Of a stretch of 64,000 nt of DNA, positions 26,112-36,816 are shown piece after piece (the first letter of the stretch is position 1; each line of letters opens with the position of its first letter). Made by a program: the position numbers and the translations under genes. Source of the stretch: Cryobacterium sp. PH29-G1. GTDB taxonomy: Bacteria > Actinomycetota > Actinomycetes > Actinomycetales > Microbacteriaceae. The stretch spans positions 310,001-374,000 of the forward strand of contig NZ_JASISY010000001.1 in assembly GCF_030063365.1 (NCBI RefSeq), in the 5' to 3' direction. Below the pieces are notes generated by a model. That model was not told where the DNA came from. It saw only the letters and a program-made list of their open reading frames with translations, and searched no databases.

Positions 26112-27556
26112 CAGTTGCCACCGGGCGTTGTCGCCGCGCCGAGCGTTCGGACACGTGGACGGGTCGACTGGGTGGCGGCGCCCCACTGCCCCTGTCGGCC
26201 GCGGGTGATGTCGATGATTCCCTTCACGTAGACGAGGTTTAGGAACATATCGAAGCACAGCTCCGGCAGCACGGTGACAGCCAGCAGGCGCGCCGGCCAA
26301 CCGCCTTTCCACGCGGATACGACGCGTTCGAGCATGAACACCAGTCCGAGGCCCAGCCAGAATGGATACCAGATCCACTCGTCCAGCGACAGCAGGGTAA
26401 GCAGGATGAGAGTCAAAAAGGAGGTGAGGGCGATGACGCTGTATCCGATGCCGAGTTGTTGGGCCCAGTATCGCAGGGTGGGTGGGGTGACGCCGTAAAC
26501 GCTGAGGTTCTCCAGCGCTCCGCGCTGCCAGCGCAGGCGCTGCACCCACAGAGCGCGCAGGGTGGGCATCACCTCGGTGACCACCGTGCACTCGGCCGGC
26601 GAGGTGATGAGCGCTCCCAGCGTCTTCAAGGCGATGGTGAGCTCGTTGTCTTCGGTCAGGGCGTGGGTGTCGTAGACGTCGTGGGGCTGCCCCGGGAGGA
26701 GGCCGCCTCGGTTGAGCGCAATCTCGCGCAGGGCCCGGGACCGAAACATAGAAGAGGTACCGGTGAGCACGAATACCTTGCCGCGGCGACGCTTCAACTG
26801 GGAGGAATAGCGCACAAATTCGTTGCGCTGCATCTGGCCGAGCAGGCCAGCACCCGGTTCTCCGTAGAACAAGCCCCCGATGGCCATGAGCGCGCGATCA
26901 TTCTCGAATCGAGCGACGCCGCTCGCAAGGAAACCCGCATCCAGCGTAGTGTCGGCATCCAGGACCATGACGATGTCGTTGTCGCCGAGGTCGGGGAGGA
27001 TGACCGCGAGCACCTGGTTGAGGGCGCCCGCCTTCTTCTGCGTGTTTCCCTGCGTCTCAAAGACCTCAAGACCATGGCTGCGCGCGATGGCCGCCGTGTT
27101 GTCGGTGCAATTGTCGGCGACGACAATGACCCGCTCCGGGCGGTGGGACTGCGACAAAAGCGCGGTCACCGTGGCCGAGAGTGTTGCTTCCTCGTTGTAG
27201 GCCGGGATGAGGACGGTAAACGAGACCGGGCCGGCGTAGACACCCCCTGTCAGGGACATCACGATCTTCGGCGCCAGCGGGGCGAGGGTTCGGTTCGACG
27301 ACCGACGAGACGTATTGGTCACCCGCCATTCCAGCACGCTGATCCCGGCGGCAAAAAACACGGCGAGGGCGATTGCTGCCACGAGCACGTGGGGTGCGGG
27401 AGCCTCGAGGGCGTAGAGGAAGGTCCACATCCCGAGAGACCCGCTGTCGGCCGGCGGACTGGCGGTCGGCAGATCCCGGCTCACGGCGAGCCAGACTACC
27501 GCCGCTCCCGCTGCAACGGTCGTGCCCACAGCAAGACCCACTCCACGATCGAGCAT
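26111..27556 (-). CDS. Processive GT2-family membrane glycosyltransferase
   Basis: 481 residues from ATG 27556 behind GGGGGG. Two N-terminal membrane helices (about residues 5-30 and 60-85), then a GT2 domain with FTVLIPAYNEEATL, VVADNCTDNT, the DxD motif LDADTTLD, TEDNELTIAL (catalytic base region) and QRLRWQRGALEN, the Q-x-x-R-W motif of processive inverting enzymes such as poly-GlcNAc, cellulose or hyaluronan synthases. Three further helices follow. It should polymerise or export a surface polysaccharide. Upstream in the same orientation is a methyltransferase (56 nt); downstream is a coupled small membrane protein. Sugar specificity is unknown. Confidence 0.88.
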   Translation of the reverse strand: MLDRGVGLAVGTTVAAGAAVVWLAVSRDLPTASPPADSGSLGMWTFLYALEAPAPHVLVAAIALAVFFAAGISVLEWRVTNTSRRSSNRTLAPLAPKIVMSLTGGVYAGPVSFTVLIPAYNEEATLSATVTALLSQSHRPERVIVVADNCTDNTAAIARSHGLEVFETQGNTQKKAGALNQVLAVILPDLGDNDIVMVLDADTTLDAGFLASGVARFENDRALMAIGGLFYGEPGAGLLGQMQRNEFVRYSSQLKRRRGKVFVLTGTSSMFRSRALREIALNRGGLLPGQPHDVYDTHALTEDNELTIALKTLGALITSPAECTVVTEVMPTLRALWVQRLRWQRGALENLSVYGVTPPTLRYWAQQLGIGYSVIALTSFLTLILLTLLSLDEWIWYPFWLGLGLVFMLERVVSAWKGGWPARLLAVTVLPELCFDMFLNLVYVKGIIDITRGRQGQWGAATQSTRPRVRTLGAATTPGGN

Positions 27557-27612
27557 GTAACCCCCCAAATAACGGTTCCAGCTTACTCGCGGTTTACGCG
27601 GTGGCGGCGACG

Positions 27613-28461
27613 TCAGCCGGGCAGCGGGCGCCGCCCCTGCGTGAAGCGCACCTGCTGTTCCAGCGTGAAGCCGCCGCGCGGGTCGCGTGCCGCTTTCAAC
27701 CGCTCGGCTGCCTGCGCCAGAACCTCGGCTCGGTTTGGTTCCGGCACCGCTAGCCAGTGCGACAACTGGCCGTGCGACATCGACCAGCGATACCAGTGAT
27801 CGACATCGTTGAAATGCACCGGCAGATCGAACGAGGTGGTGCGGATGTCGTCGAAACCCGCGATGCGAAAGAGGGCTTCGACCCCGGCATCCGTTGCGAA
27901 AGGGCCACGGATGCCGCTCGTGCGCGCGTCGAGCAGCTGGGGTGGAAGGTACTGGGTGAATACGTCGTCCAGGTCTTCCCAGGCCGGATCGCGAGGGCCG
28001 AAGGTGGAAACAGCGAGGCGACCGCCCGGCACGAGCAGGTCCCACCAGACGCGGAGAGCGGCGCCCGGCTCGGGCAGGAAGAAGAGCACGAGTGAGGCGA
28101 CGGCCAGGTCGTACGACGCCGGCGGCAGGTTCGGGTATGAAGCATCAGCGACGAGGAAGGTCACCGTGCCGAGGCCGCGCGCCGTGGAATCACGGCGGGT
28201 TGCCGCGACCATCTGCTCGGCGAGATCGAGCGCGGTCACGTGGCCGTTCGGCCCGACGGCCGCGGCTAACGGCCACAGGGCTGCGCCGCGGCCGGTGCCG
28301 AGATCCAGGGCTCGCTCACCCGGTCGGGGCGAGCACTCTGCCACGAGTCGCTCGGCGATCGGAGTGAACCAGGGCACCCCGACCGCGTCATAGGTGTCGG
28401 CCACCCGGTTGAACAGGCCCGCCACTCGGGCGCTCATCTCGGCCGCTTGTTCGTGTTCCAT
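27613..28461 (-). CDS. Class I SAM-dependent methyltransferase
   Basis: 282 residues. Motif I ALDLGTGRGAALWPLA binds the SAM methionine part, VTALDLAEQMVAAT gives the acidic residue for ribose, and VADASYPNLPPASYDLAVASLVLFFLPEP contains motifs II-III (read in two parts). Overall it is UbiE/MenG-like. The substrate is open: small metabolites, quinones and sugars are all possible. ATG 28461 has no clear ribosome site. It lies in the same direction as the glycosyltransferase and may be the first gene of that three-gene unit. Confidence 0.85.
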   Translation of the reverse strand: MEHEQAAEMSARVAGLFNRVADTYDAVGVPWFTPIAERLVAECSPRPGERALDLGTGRGAALWPLAAAVGPNGHVTALDLAEQMVAATRRDSTARGLGTVTFLVADASYPNLPPASYDLAVASLVLFFLPEPGAALRVWWDLLVPGGRLAVSTFGPRDPAWEDLDDVFTQYLPPQLLDARTSGIRGPFATDAGVEALFRIAGFDDIRTTSFDLPVHFNDVDHWYRWSMSHGQLSHWLAVPEPNRAEVLAQAAERLKAARDPRGGFTLEQQVRFTQGRRPLPG

Positions 28462-28548
28462 GGGAACAGTCTGGCCCGCGTGAGCGGCTGGCGAAAGTGG
28501 ACAGCACGGATGCCGCAGCGGACTGGAATTTTCACCGATCCGGCGGCG

Positions 28549-28974
28549 CTATGGCGCCGGAACGACCAACACCGGAATCCTGGAGAATTCGAGCACCCTC
28601 AGCGTGTGGCTGCCGATAGAAGGAATGGCGTGGCCCGGTCGGTCGACGCGGGCCATGACGATTAACGTCGCGTCGACCGCGCGCGCCTCCTCGAGGATTT
28701 CGGCGGCGACCTTGCCGGTTCGTCGATGGCCCGCGACGTCGATGCCGGACGCCAGACCCACGGCAATGACATGGTTGAGGACAGCATCTGCCGCAAGCTC
28801 CCGACGTCTGGCCAGGGCCACGGTTGGGTCTAGATGCCGGTCGATCGCGCCGTCTTCGATGACCATAACGGCGCGTAGGCGTGCACCGAGACGCCGGGCC
28901 TGGTCGACAGCGACGTCGACCGCAGTGAACGCCGCAGGTGAATCGTTGACGGCGACCAGTATTGTGCCGCTCAT
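28549..28974 (-). CDS. Universal stress protein (UspA family), last gene of the V-ATPase operon
   Basis: 141 residues. Starts ILVAVNDSPAAFTAVDVAVDQA, the standard Usp first strand and helix, and ends IGSHTLRVLEFSRIPVLVVP, the last strand. The nucleotide-binding consensus G-2x-G-9x-G-S/T is only partly kept (PGHAIPSIGSHTL), so ATP binding is uncertain. Its ATG overlaps the TGA of the V-ATPase subunit D gene (ATGA), so it is translated together with the ATPase. This suggests a regulatory or stress link with the pump, but that is inference. Confidence 0.88.
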   Translation of the reverse strand: MSGTILVAVNDSPAAFTAVDVAVDQARRLGARLRAVMVIEDGAIDRHLDPTVALARRRELAADAVLNHVIAVGLASGIDVAGHRRTGKVAAEILEEARAVDATLIVMARVDRPGHAIPSIGSHTLRVLEFSRIPVLVVPAP

Positions 28975-29603
28975 GAGGACTCCAATTCGGGAACCCTCGG
29001 TCGGGGTACGGGCTTCTCAGTTCTGTCCGCAGCCCAGCGCACCCGCAGGCTCTCTTCGAGCTCCTGGTCTTCGAGCGCGCGGCGGATTGCCCTCAGTCCG
29101 TCTTCCAAAAGGGGAATCCAACGATTTTCGACGGCCCGCTGACGGGTCCGTGTCGCGGTGAGTTCGGTGGACAGCAACAGAACCGCGCGCTGCACGACCG
29201 CGTGCTGGACTGCGGCGGTGAGGGCCGATCGATGCGCGATTGCCGCGAAGGCCAACGCCGAGCTGCCACCCGACAACGGGACACCGGGCAACCGGCAGCT
29301 GGCCTCCTCCGGGTACGTGACACCCATGGCACCGCCCCAGCGGATCTCGACCTCGGCCGAGTCGGACGGTGAAGCCGCCTCGATTTGCGCTCGGCCGTCT
29401 AGGCCGGCGGCGCGGCCCAGCCACATGGCCGCCTCCCGCGCCCGCTCCTCCCATTCCTGGCGGATGCCGTCAGCGTGCAACTGCAGTCGCTCAAGTTCAT
29501 CGGCCATGATGTGTTGTTTACGGTCGAGCAGAGCAGCGCCGTGTTTGGCCGTGAGCAGCCGGCGTTCGAGACGGACTTTTCCCGATCGACCAGTGTCGGT
29601 CAT
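28971..29603 (-). CDS. atpD: V/A-type ATPase subunit D (central stalk)
   Basis: 210 residues. N-terminal GRSGKVRLERRLLTAKHG followed by LLDRKQHIMADELERL is the family signature of the long coiled-coil axle that rotates inside the A3B3 head. The C-terminal helix (VENRWIPLLEDGLRAIRRAL) completes the coiled coil. Start overlaps the stop of subunit B and its own stop overlaps the Usp start, both by 4 nt. Symbol follows V/A-type naming and must not be confused with F-type AtpD. Confidence 0.92.
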   Translation of the reverse strand: MTDTGRSGKVRLERRLLTAKHGAALLDRKQHIMADELERLQLHADGIRQEWEERAREAAMWLGRAAGLDGRAQIEAASPSDSAEVEIRWGGAMGVTYPEEASCRLPGVPLSGGSSALAFAAIAHRSALTAAVQHAVVQRAVLLLSTELTATRTRQRAVENRWIPLLEDGLRAIRRALEDQELEESLRVRWAADRTEKPVPRPRVPELESS

Positions 29604-31042
29604 GTCGCCTCCGGTTCGCTCGGCAGATATCGGTCCAGGAATTCGGTGGACAGCATGGTCAGTTCCCGCCGCGGCAGCGCGGCCAATGCGGACCAGGCCC
29701 GGTCCAGCGTGTCCTCGAGGGAACGCCGGTCGTCGTGACCCTGGTTCAGCAACCCCTGTTCGAGCAGGCCTCGGTAGGCGATGTAGCTGCGGTCGGTTTC
29801 GCTGAGGGCCGCGGCTCCCACTAGCTCGGCCAACTCGGCGGACTGCCGGGCATGTGCCAGGGCGGCAAGTACCTGCGCGGCCACATCGAGGTGGTCCTCG
29901 CGGGTACGGCCGGCACCGGCGCCGCTACGCATCAGGCGCGACAGGGACGACAGCGCATCGACGGGTGGGTAGATCCCGCGTGCGGCGACCTCGGGGGAGA
30001 GCACGATCTGTCCTTCCGTGATGTAGCCGGTCAGATCGGGCACCGGATGCGTGATGTCGCCGGCGGGCATCGTGAGCACCGGCACGATAGTCACCGAGCC
30101 CTGCTGCCCCCGCACTCGGCCGCAGCGTTCGTACAGGCTGGCCAAATCGCTGTAGAGGTAGCCCGGGTATCCACGCCGGGCCGGGATCTCGCGACGGGCA
30201 GCGGAAACTTCTCGCACGGCTTCGGCATAGCTGGTCATGTCCGACATGATGACCAAGACGTCGTGACCTTCCGTATAGGCCAGGTTCTCGGCAATGGTCA
30301 GCGCGATTCGAGGGGTGAGGATGCGTTCGATGACGGGGTCGTCTGCGGCGTTGATCAACAGCACGAGTTCGCCGGCCGCTGAGCGTTCTTCCAAACGGTC
30401 TCGCACGAAGGCAATGTCTGCGTGGGTCAGACCCATTGCCGCGAACACAACGCGGAAGGTGGTGCCTCCGGAGGTTGCCTGGGCGGCGATCTGCGTGGCC
30501 AGCGTGAGGTGGGGGAGCCCGGGAACGGAAAAGATGGGGAGTTTCTGACCCCTGACCAGGGTGGTCAACGCGTCGATGACGGAAATACCGGTCAGGACCG
30601 GTTCCTGCGGTGGCTCTCGATAGACCGGGTTGAGCGGCCATCCGCTGACCGGCAGAGTGGTGTCCCCGGTTACGGGAGGGCCGCCGTCGAGGGGCTCGCC
30701 GCGGCCGTTGCACACGCGCCCGAGCCAGCCGCTCCCGACCGGAATGCGCAGGGGGCGGCCGGCAAATCGCACCCGAACGCCGCCGGGCGCCATCGCATCC
30801 GTCCCCTCCAGCACTTGCAGCGTCACGAGATCATGATCCACCTCCAACACCAGGCCGTGTCGTTCCCGGCCAGCGAAGTCGACCGTGGCGAACTCGTCCC
30901 ACCCGACGTCGTCGACATCTCCCATCACCAGCAGCGGGCCGCGCAATTCACGCACGTCGCCGTGCGAAATCTGGGCCACCCCCGGGTTCGGCCCCTCGTC
31001 AGGGCGCTCAGTGCCGGATGGCGCGGTCGTTGGGTCCGTCAT
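29600..31042 (-). CDS. atpB: V/A-type ATPase subunit B
   Basis: 480 residues, normal size. The non-catalytic head subunit. Begins with a 25-residue unconserved leader, then the beta-barrel, GSGWLGRVCNGRGEPLDGG, ISVIDALTTLVRGQKLPIFS, and LPHLTLATQIAAQA in place of a Walker A motif, as in all B subunits. VIMSDMTSYAEAVREVSAAR and GYPGYLYSDLASLYERCG are diagnostic. ATGA overlaps on both sides (A upstream, D downstream). Confidence 0.96.
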   Translation of the reverse strand: MTDPTTAPSGTERPDEGPNPGVAQISHGDVRELRGPLLVMGDVDDVGWDEFATVDFAGRERHGLVLEVDHDLVTLQVLEGTDAMAPGGVRVRFAGRPLRIPVGSGWLGRVCNGRGEPLDGGPPVTGDTTLPVSGWPLNPVYREPPQEPVLTGISVIDALTTLVRGQKLPIFSVPGLPHLTLATQIAAQATSGGTTFRVVFAAMGLTHADIAFVRDRLEERSAAGELVLLINAADDPVIERILTPRIALTIAENLAYTEGHDVLVIMSDMTSYAEAVREVSAARREIPARRGYPGYLYSDLASLYERCGRVRGQQGSVTIVPVLTMPAGDITHPVPDLTGYITEGQIVLSPEVAARGIYPPVDALSSLSRLMRSGAGAGRTREDHLDVAAQVLAALAHARQSAELAELVGAAALSETDRSYIAYRGLLEQGLLNQGHDDRRSLEDTLDRAWSALAALPRRELTMLSTEFLDRYLPSEPEAT

Positions 31043-32787
31043 GAGAGTTCCTCCAGCTTGCGCACAACGTCGGCCCGTCGGGAGGCGACGCCAGCGGCAT
31101 CCGCCGGCCCGGTTTCTTCACGGGCCCGAAGCACCGGCCCGTGGTCGGCTTGTTCGATGGTCGTCGCCGAGACGCCGCGCTCCACCAGCTGCTGACAGGT
31201 GTCGACGACGTCGAGCACCAGATCGAGCAGAGCCGCGCCCTTCTCCGCCGAGCAGAAGCCGTCGTTGGGGCTCAGTGCGTTCTGCATCAGAACTCCGTCT
31301 CGCAACAGGCGCCCGCCCAGCAAAACCATGCGTTCATGCCCGGGGAGCGAGTTCGCGCCGATGATTTCGGCGAGGTCTCCGAGGCGGTCGGCTTCGGCCA
31401 GAAGCGCCGCGGCGCGGGCGCGCCGCGGCGCCCAACCCGGGTCTCCGTTTGCGGTGTGCCAGCGGCCGAGCGCTTCTTCGTCACGCGTGAATGATCCGGT
31501 CCAGCTCACCGCTGGATAATGCCGTGAGTAGGCCAGATCCCGGTCGAGCAGCCAGAGGCACCGAACGAAACGCTGGGTGTCGGTGGTAACAGGCTCGGTC
31601 ATATCGCCGCCCGGCGGCGATACCGCTCCGATGACGGTGACGGATGCCGTCTGCCCGCCGAGCGTGGTCACTCGACCGGCCCGCTCGTAAAACGCGGCCA
31701 GCTCGGATGCGAGGTTCGCCGGGTATCCCTCTTCCGCCGGCAGGTCCCCGTTTCTGTTGGCAAACTCTCGCAGCGCCTCGGCCCAGCGGGAGGTGGAGTC
31801 GGCAATCACCACCACGTCGTAGCCCATGTCCCGGTAATATTCGGCCACGCAAATGCCGGTGTAGATGCTGGCCTCGCGGGCCATCATCGGCATATTAGAG
31901 GTATTGGCGATGATGACCGTGCGGTCGATGAGTTTGCCGCCGGTGCGCTCATCGACGAGCTGGGACAAGCCGTCGAGCACATCGGCCATCTCATTGCCTC
32001 GTTCGCCGCAGCCCACGTAGACGATCACATCCGCGTCACTCCACTTGGCAATCTGCTGGAGCATCATGGTCTTACCGGTACCGAACCCGCCGGGCACGGC
32101 CGCGGCGGCACCGCGGGCCAGCGGATACATCAAATCGAGCACACGCTGCCCGGTGTGGAGCGGGACGACTCCAGCGGTACGGTCGCGGAACGGGCGGGCA
32201 GCGCGCACCGGCCAGCGTTCCGACAGCAGCACCTCCTGGGTGCCGACGCGGGCGATCGGATCCAGCGCGTGCACCTCCATCTCGGATGTCAGCCAGGTGA
32301 GAGTGCCGAAAATGCCCGGTGGTACGAGCGCCCGGTGTTCCACCGACCCGGCGCCGGGGACTGTGCCGAGAACATCCCCCGGTGAAACCTGGTCGCCGAC
32401 GGCGACTGACGGTACGAACGTCCAGATGCGCTCCATGGTGGCGGGATCGTCGGTCGAGGTGGTGCGATCCTGCGTCAGCCAGAGCGGCGCTGACGAGAGC
32501 GGACGCATCAGTCCGTCGAAGACGGCACCGAGAAGGCCGGGGCCGAGCAGACCGGTGAGTTGACTGCCGGTGGCTTCAACGGTGTCGCCGACCTTGACCC
32601 CGCCGGTGTATTCGTAAGCCTGAAGCGTTGCGCGGTTGCCCGCGATTGCCACGGTCTCCGCACTGATGCGCTGAGGACCCACGGCCAAAACCTCGAGCAT
32701 GGAGACGTCCGGTACTCCGTCGACTTCCATCAGGGGGCCGCTGACCCGCACGATGGCACCTGTGCGGGGCTTGCCTACCGCGACCAC
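31039..32787 (-). CDS. atpA: V/A-type ATPase catalytic subunit A
   Basis: 582 residues from GTG 32787, overlapping the subunit E gene by 13 nt. Walker A GGFGTGKT at residues 233-240, catalytic Glu262 in CGERGNEMADVL, SRWAEALREFANRNGDLPAEEGYP, and the bulge domain (TWLTSEMEVHALDPIARVGT region) that distinguishes V/A-type A from F-type beta. Hydrolyses or makes ATP at the three A-B interfaces. Ends overlapping the subunit B start by 4 nt. Confidence 0.97.
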   Translation of the reverse strand: MVAVGKPRTGAIVRVSGPLMEVDGVPDVSMLEVLAVGPQRISAETVAIAGNRATLQAYEYTGGVKVGDTVEATGSQLTGLLGPGLLGAVFDGLMRPLSSAPLWLTQDRTTSTDDPATMERIWTFVPSVAVGDQVSPGDVLGTVPGAGSVEHRALVPPGIFGTLTWLTSEMEVHALDPIARVGTQEVLLSERWPVRAARPFRDRTAGVVPLHTGQRVLDLMYPLARGAAAAVPGGFGTGKTMMLQQIAKWSDADVIVYVGCGERGNEMADVLDGLSQLVDERTGGKLIDRTVIIANTSNMPMMAREASIYTGICVAEYYRDMGYDVVVIADSTSRWAEALREFANRNGDLPAEEGYPANLASELAAFYERAGRVTTLGGQTASVTVIGAVSPPGGDMTEPVTTDTQRFVRCLWLLDRDLAYSRHYPAVSWTGSFTRDEEALGRWHTANGDPGWAPRRARAAALLAEADRLGDLAEIIGANSLPGHERMVLLGGRLLRDGVLMQNALSPNDGFCSAEKGAALLDLVLDVVDTCQQLVERGVSATTIEQADHGPVLRAREETGPADAAGVASRRADVVRKLEELS

Positions 32788-33299
32788 AGGCCGTCCACCT
32801 CCGGCGCCATCCGGTCGAGTGTGCCGGCGGCGAGAGTCGGCAGGGAGAAATCGACACGGCGGGAGCCGGCCTCGGCGATGACGCCGCCGTCGGGGCTCTC
32901 GGTGACCGTCGTATCGGGCCCGAGCAGCATGCGGCTTCGCTCGGTGAGTCGGTCGAGCAGGGTCGGATACCGTTCGTCGGTTCGCAGCGCGAGGGCTGAC
33001 TCTCGTACCTGTCCCTGCAGCTGTAGTCGCAGGGCATTGCGCGTGGTCAGCACGGCCTCATGGGCCTGACGCCGTACCCGAGCGGAACGCATCCTGGACT
33101 CGGACTGGGCGGCGGCTTCGCCGTCGGCGGTTGCGGCCGCGAGGATCGTGGCGGCCTTCAACTGGGCCGCATCCACTAGCGCCTGCGCCTGGGTGTGTGC
33201 ACTGTCCAAGATCTCAGCGGCTGTCGCGCGCGCTGCAGCATGCATGGAATCGCGAAGCGGTGCCAGGCTGGAATCTGACCCGGATGGAAGTCCCGTCAT
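32775..33299 (-). CDS. atpE: V/A-type ATPase subunit E (peripheral stalk)
   Basis: 174 residues. The N-terminal 100 residues form a long Ala/Gln/Glu-rich helix (RATAAEILDSAHTQAQALVD and onwards) expected to pair with the G/H subunit as the stator; the C-terminal globular part (TVTESPDGGVIAEAGSRRVD) matches the E family. ATG overlaps the end of subunit F (ATGA). Confidence 0.85.
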   Translation of the reverse strand: MTGLPSGSDSSLAPLRDSMHAAARATAAEILDSAHTQAQALVDAAQLKAATILAAATADGEAAAQSESRMRSARVRRQAHEAVLTTRNALRLQLQGQVRESALALRTDERYPTLLDRLTERSRMLLGPDTTVTESPDGGVIAEAGSRRVDFSLPTLAAGTLDRMAPEVDGLWSR

Positions 33300-33520
33300 A
33301 GCGGCAGCACCGCGGTGAGGGGGGAATGCGGGGCGGAGACTGCTGCGCCTAGCGCGTGTGCCGCACGTGGGGTCAAGAGCACGACTCCGGTGCGATCCGG
33401 CAGCGCGGCCCAGGCCTGACGTACGGCGTCGTCGGTTTCGGCCGCATAGAGGTGGGCACCGGCGAGCGTGAAGCCCTCAAGCAGTGCTTGTTCACCCAGC
33501 GCGGCAACAGTGGTCGACAT
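33296..33520 (-). CDS. atpF: V/A-type ATPase subunit F
   Basis: 74 residues, shorter than the 100 or so usual for subunit F. ALGEQALLEGFTLAGAHLY and TGVVLLTPRAAHALG keep the CheY-like fold signature of this rotor-associated regulatory subunit; the C-terminal helix that contacts D appears to be missing or very short. ATG 33520 lies 11 nt after the K gene. Assignment rests on both the motif and the operon position. Confidence 0.85.
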   Translation of the reverse strand: MSTTVAALGEQALLEGFTLAGAHLYAAETDDAVRQAWAALPDRTGVVLLTPRAAHALGAAVSAPHSPLTAVLPL

Positions 33521-33531
33521 CGCGATCCGCC

Positions 33532-35253
<1,722 letters not shown>

Positions 35254-35267
<14 letters not shown>

Positions 35268-36180
35268 CGAGCACCTCGCTTGATCCTGTTCCTGACGCCG
35301 CGGCGGCCAGAGCCGCGCGCACCCGCCAGGCGTCCACGGCCAACACCGCAATGGCACCCAGCACGATATCCGGTCCGGGCAGGGAGCCGCGCATGAGACG
35401 AAAACCATCGGCTTCCACACTCGCCCGGAGTCGCGACTCCGCTCGCCACAGATCGTCGGGGGTGCTGATGCCCAGCAGCACGGCCTGGGCCGAGCGCGGC
35501 AGAAAGCTGCGCAGCTCGGTGAGGTCGGCAGCAGTCTCCCACTTGTCGCCGAGCAGCGGACGCACCAGTTGACGCATTCGCGTGGACGGCTCTGCTCTAT
35601 CGACCAGGCGAAGCCGAGCCACGGTCACCGTGGCGACACCTACGGCCCACGGACGCGCGGCTGCCGTCGCTTCGGTCAGTCGACGAAGCCAGGCCAGAGT
35701 CAGAACGTCTTGCAGCGCGGTGGTGTCACCGGGCCCGGGGTCACCCCAGACAGACGTGCGCAGGGCATCCGTCAGCTCATCGGTCGACGTCACCAGTTGT
35801 AGCCGTGGCCAGGCGGATGCGAGCGACCCGAGTTCGAAAGGCTCGACCGTGGTGCTTTCATCGGCAAGACGACGGAACAGGGTGAGAATATTGTCGCGTT
35901 CATACGCGCCGGCGGCTGCCCGGGCCAGCCTCGTTCCTGCTCCCGGCATCCAACCGGCCAACACTCTGAGCTGCCACAGCACGGTGTCGTGGGTGGCGCG
36001 TTCCGCAGCGGCGAGAGTGCTGCCGCTGTCCAGGAGGTGGGCGTAGACCGTGTTTTCGAGCAGGGACAGGCCCCCTTCCAGACTGAGCTGGGCGGCGATT
36101 GTGCGGCTTGCTCCCGCGCCGACGCGGCGTTGTGCCAGGGAACGCGCCCGCACAGATGCGGCAACCCAATCGGACTTCAT
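35254..36180 (-). CDS. atpC: V/A-type ATPase subunit C (V0-d/AC39-like)
   Basis: 308 residues, ATG overlapping the G/H gene by 4 nt. Family features are modest: WVAASVRARSLAQRRVGAG, YERDNILTLFRRLAD (the most diagnostic piece) and LRSFLPRSAQAVLLGI. The subunit caps the c-ring and links the central axle to it. Arg/Ala-rich as expected for this genome. Placement between G/H and I supports the call. Confidence 0.85.
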
Positions 36181-36611
36181 CGCCGCAGGGTGAGTTGCTC
36201 AGACACGAGGGCGTCCATGACCTTGTGCACGGCCGTGGCCAGCTGGGCGGTGCCGGTCTCCTCGAGTTCCGCCGCTTTGCGGCTGGACTGTTCTAACAAC
36301 TGGGCATCATGTTCCGACGCGGTGCGCAGGACGGCCGCTGCGGCACGAGCCTGCTCGGCGCCCACGTCCAGCCGGGCGCGGGCGATCACGGCATCCGCCC
36401 GCTCCTGAGCGCGGGACAGCTCGTCGCTCGCGCTCTGCCGGGCGTCCTCGACCAGCTTCCGACAGGCTTCCACGTCGGCGGCGAGAGCGGCGAAGACAGG
36501 CGCCAGTTCAGCCGCCGGGCCCAGGGCATCCGAAGCCGCATCGCCACTCGGGGACGCCGCTCCGGGCGCGCCTACCGGGCGGAACCTGTCTAAAATATTC
36601 GATCGTGCCAC
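36177..36611 (-). CDS. V/A-type ATPase stalk subunit G/H-like, first gene of the operon
   Basis: 144 residues from GTG 36611 behind a strong GGAGGT site. After a 45-residue Pro/Ser/Gly-rich leader the protein is one long Ala/Glu/Arg helix (ACRKLVEDARQSASDELSRA onwards) predicted to be a coiled coil, the form of the stator subunit that pairs with E. No other motif exists, so the call rests on composition, length and operon position. Confidence 0.75.
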   Translation of the reverse strand: MARSNILDRFRPVGAPGAASPSGDAASDALGPAAELAPVFAALAADVEACRKLVEDARQSASDELSRAQERADAVIARARLDVGAEQARAAAAVLRTASEHDAQLLEQSSRKAAELEETGTAQLATAVHKVMDALVSEQLTLRR

Positions 36612-36721
36612 GGTACCTCCTCGGTAAGCACGCTAAGCAGGGCAAGTCTAGAACGGTACCGAGCCGATTTTGGACACCGCTCGCCGCGGTGCGCGCGAGC
36701 GACGCGTGAACCAAAGCCGCG

Positions 36722-36741
36722 GACGCCGCGTGCGCGGCGTC
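36722..36741. promoter_or_regulatory. Perfect 9-bp-arm palindrome between divergent operons
   Basis: GACGCCGCG and CGCGGCGTC flank a 2-nt centre (TG). It lies in the 205-bp gap between the V-ATPase operon and the GH65 fusion gene, about 110 bp upstream of the former and 75 bp upstream of the latter. The position suits a shared operator, but GC-rich palindromes also arise by chance here. Confidence 0.4.
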
Positions 36742-36816
36742 GGACCGGGAACCACCGGCCCCGCCTGTAGGGTCTGAGGAGTACCTGGGTGTTCCCAAGG
36801 GGTGAGGAGCGCATTC

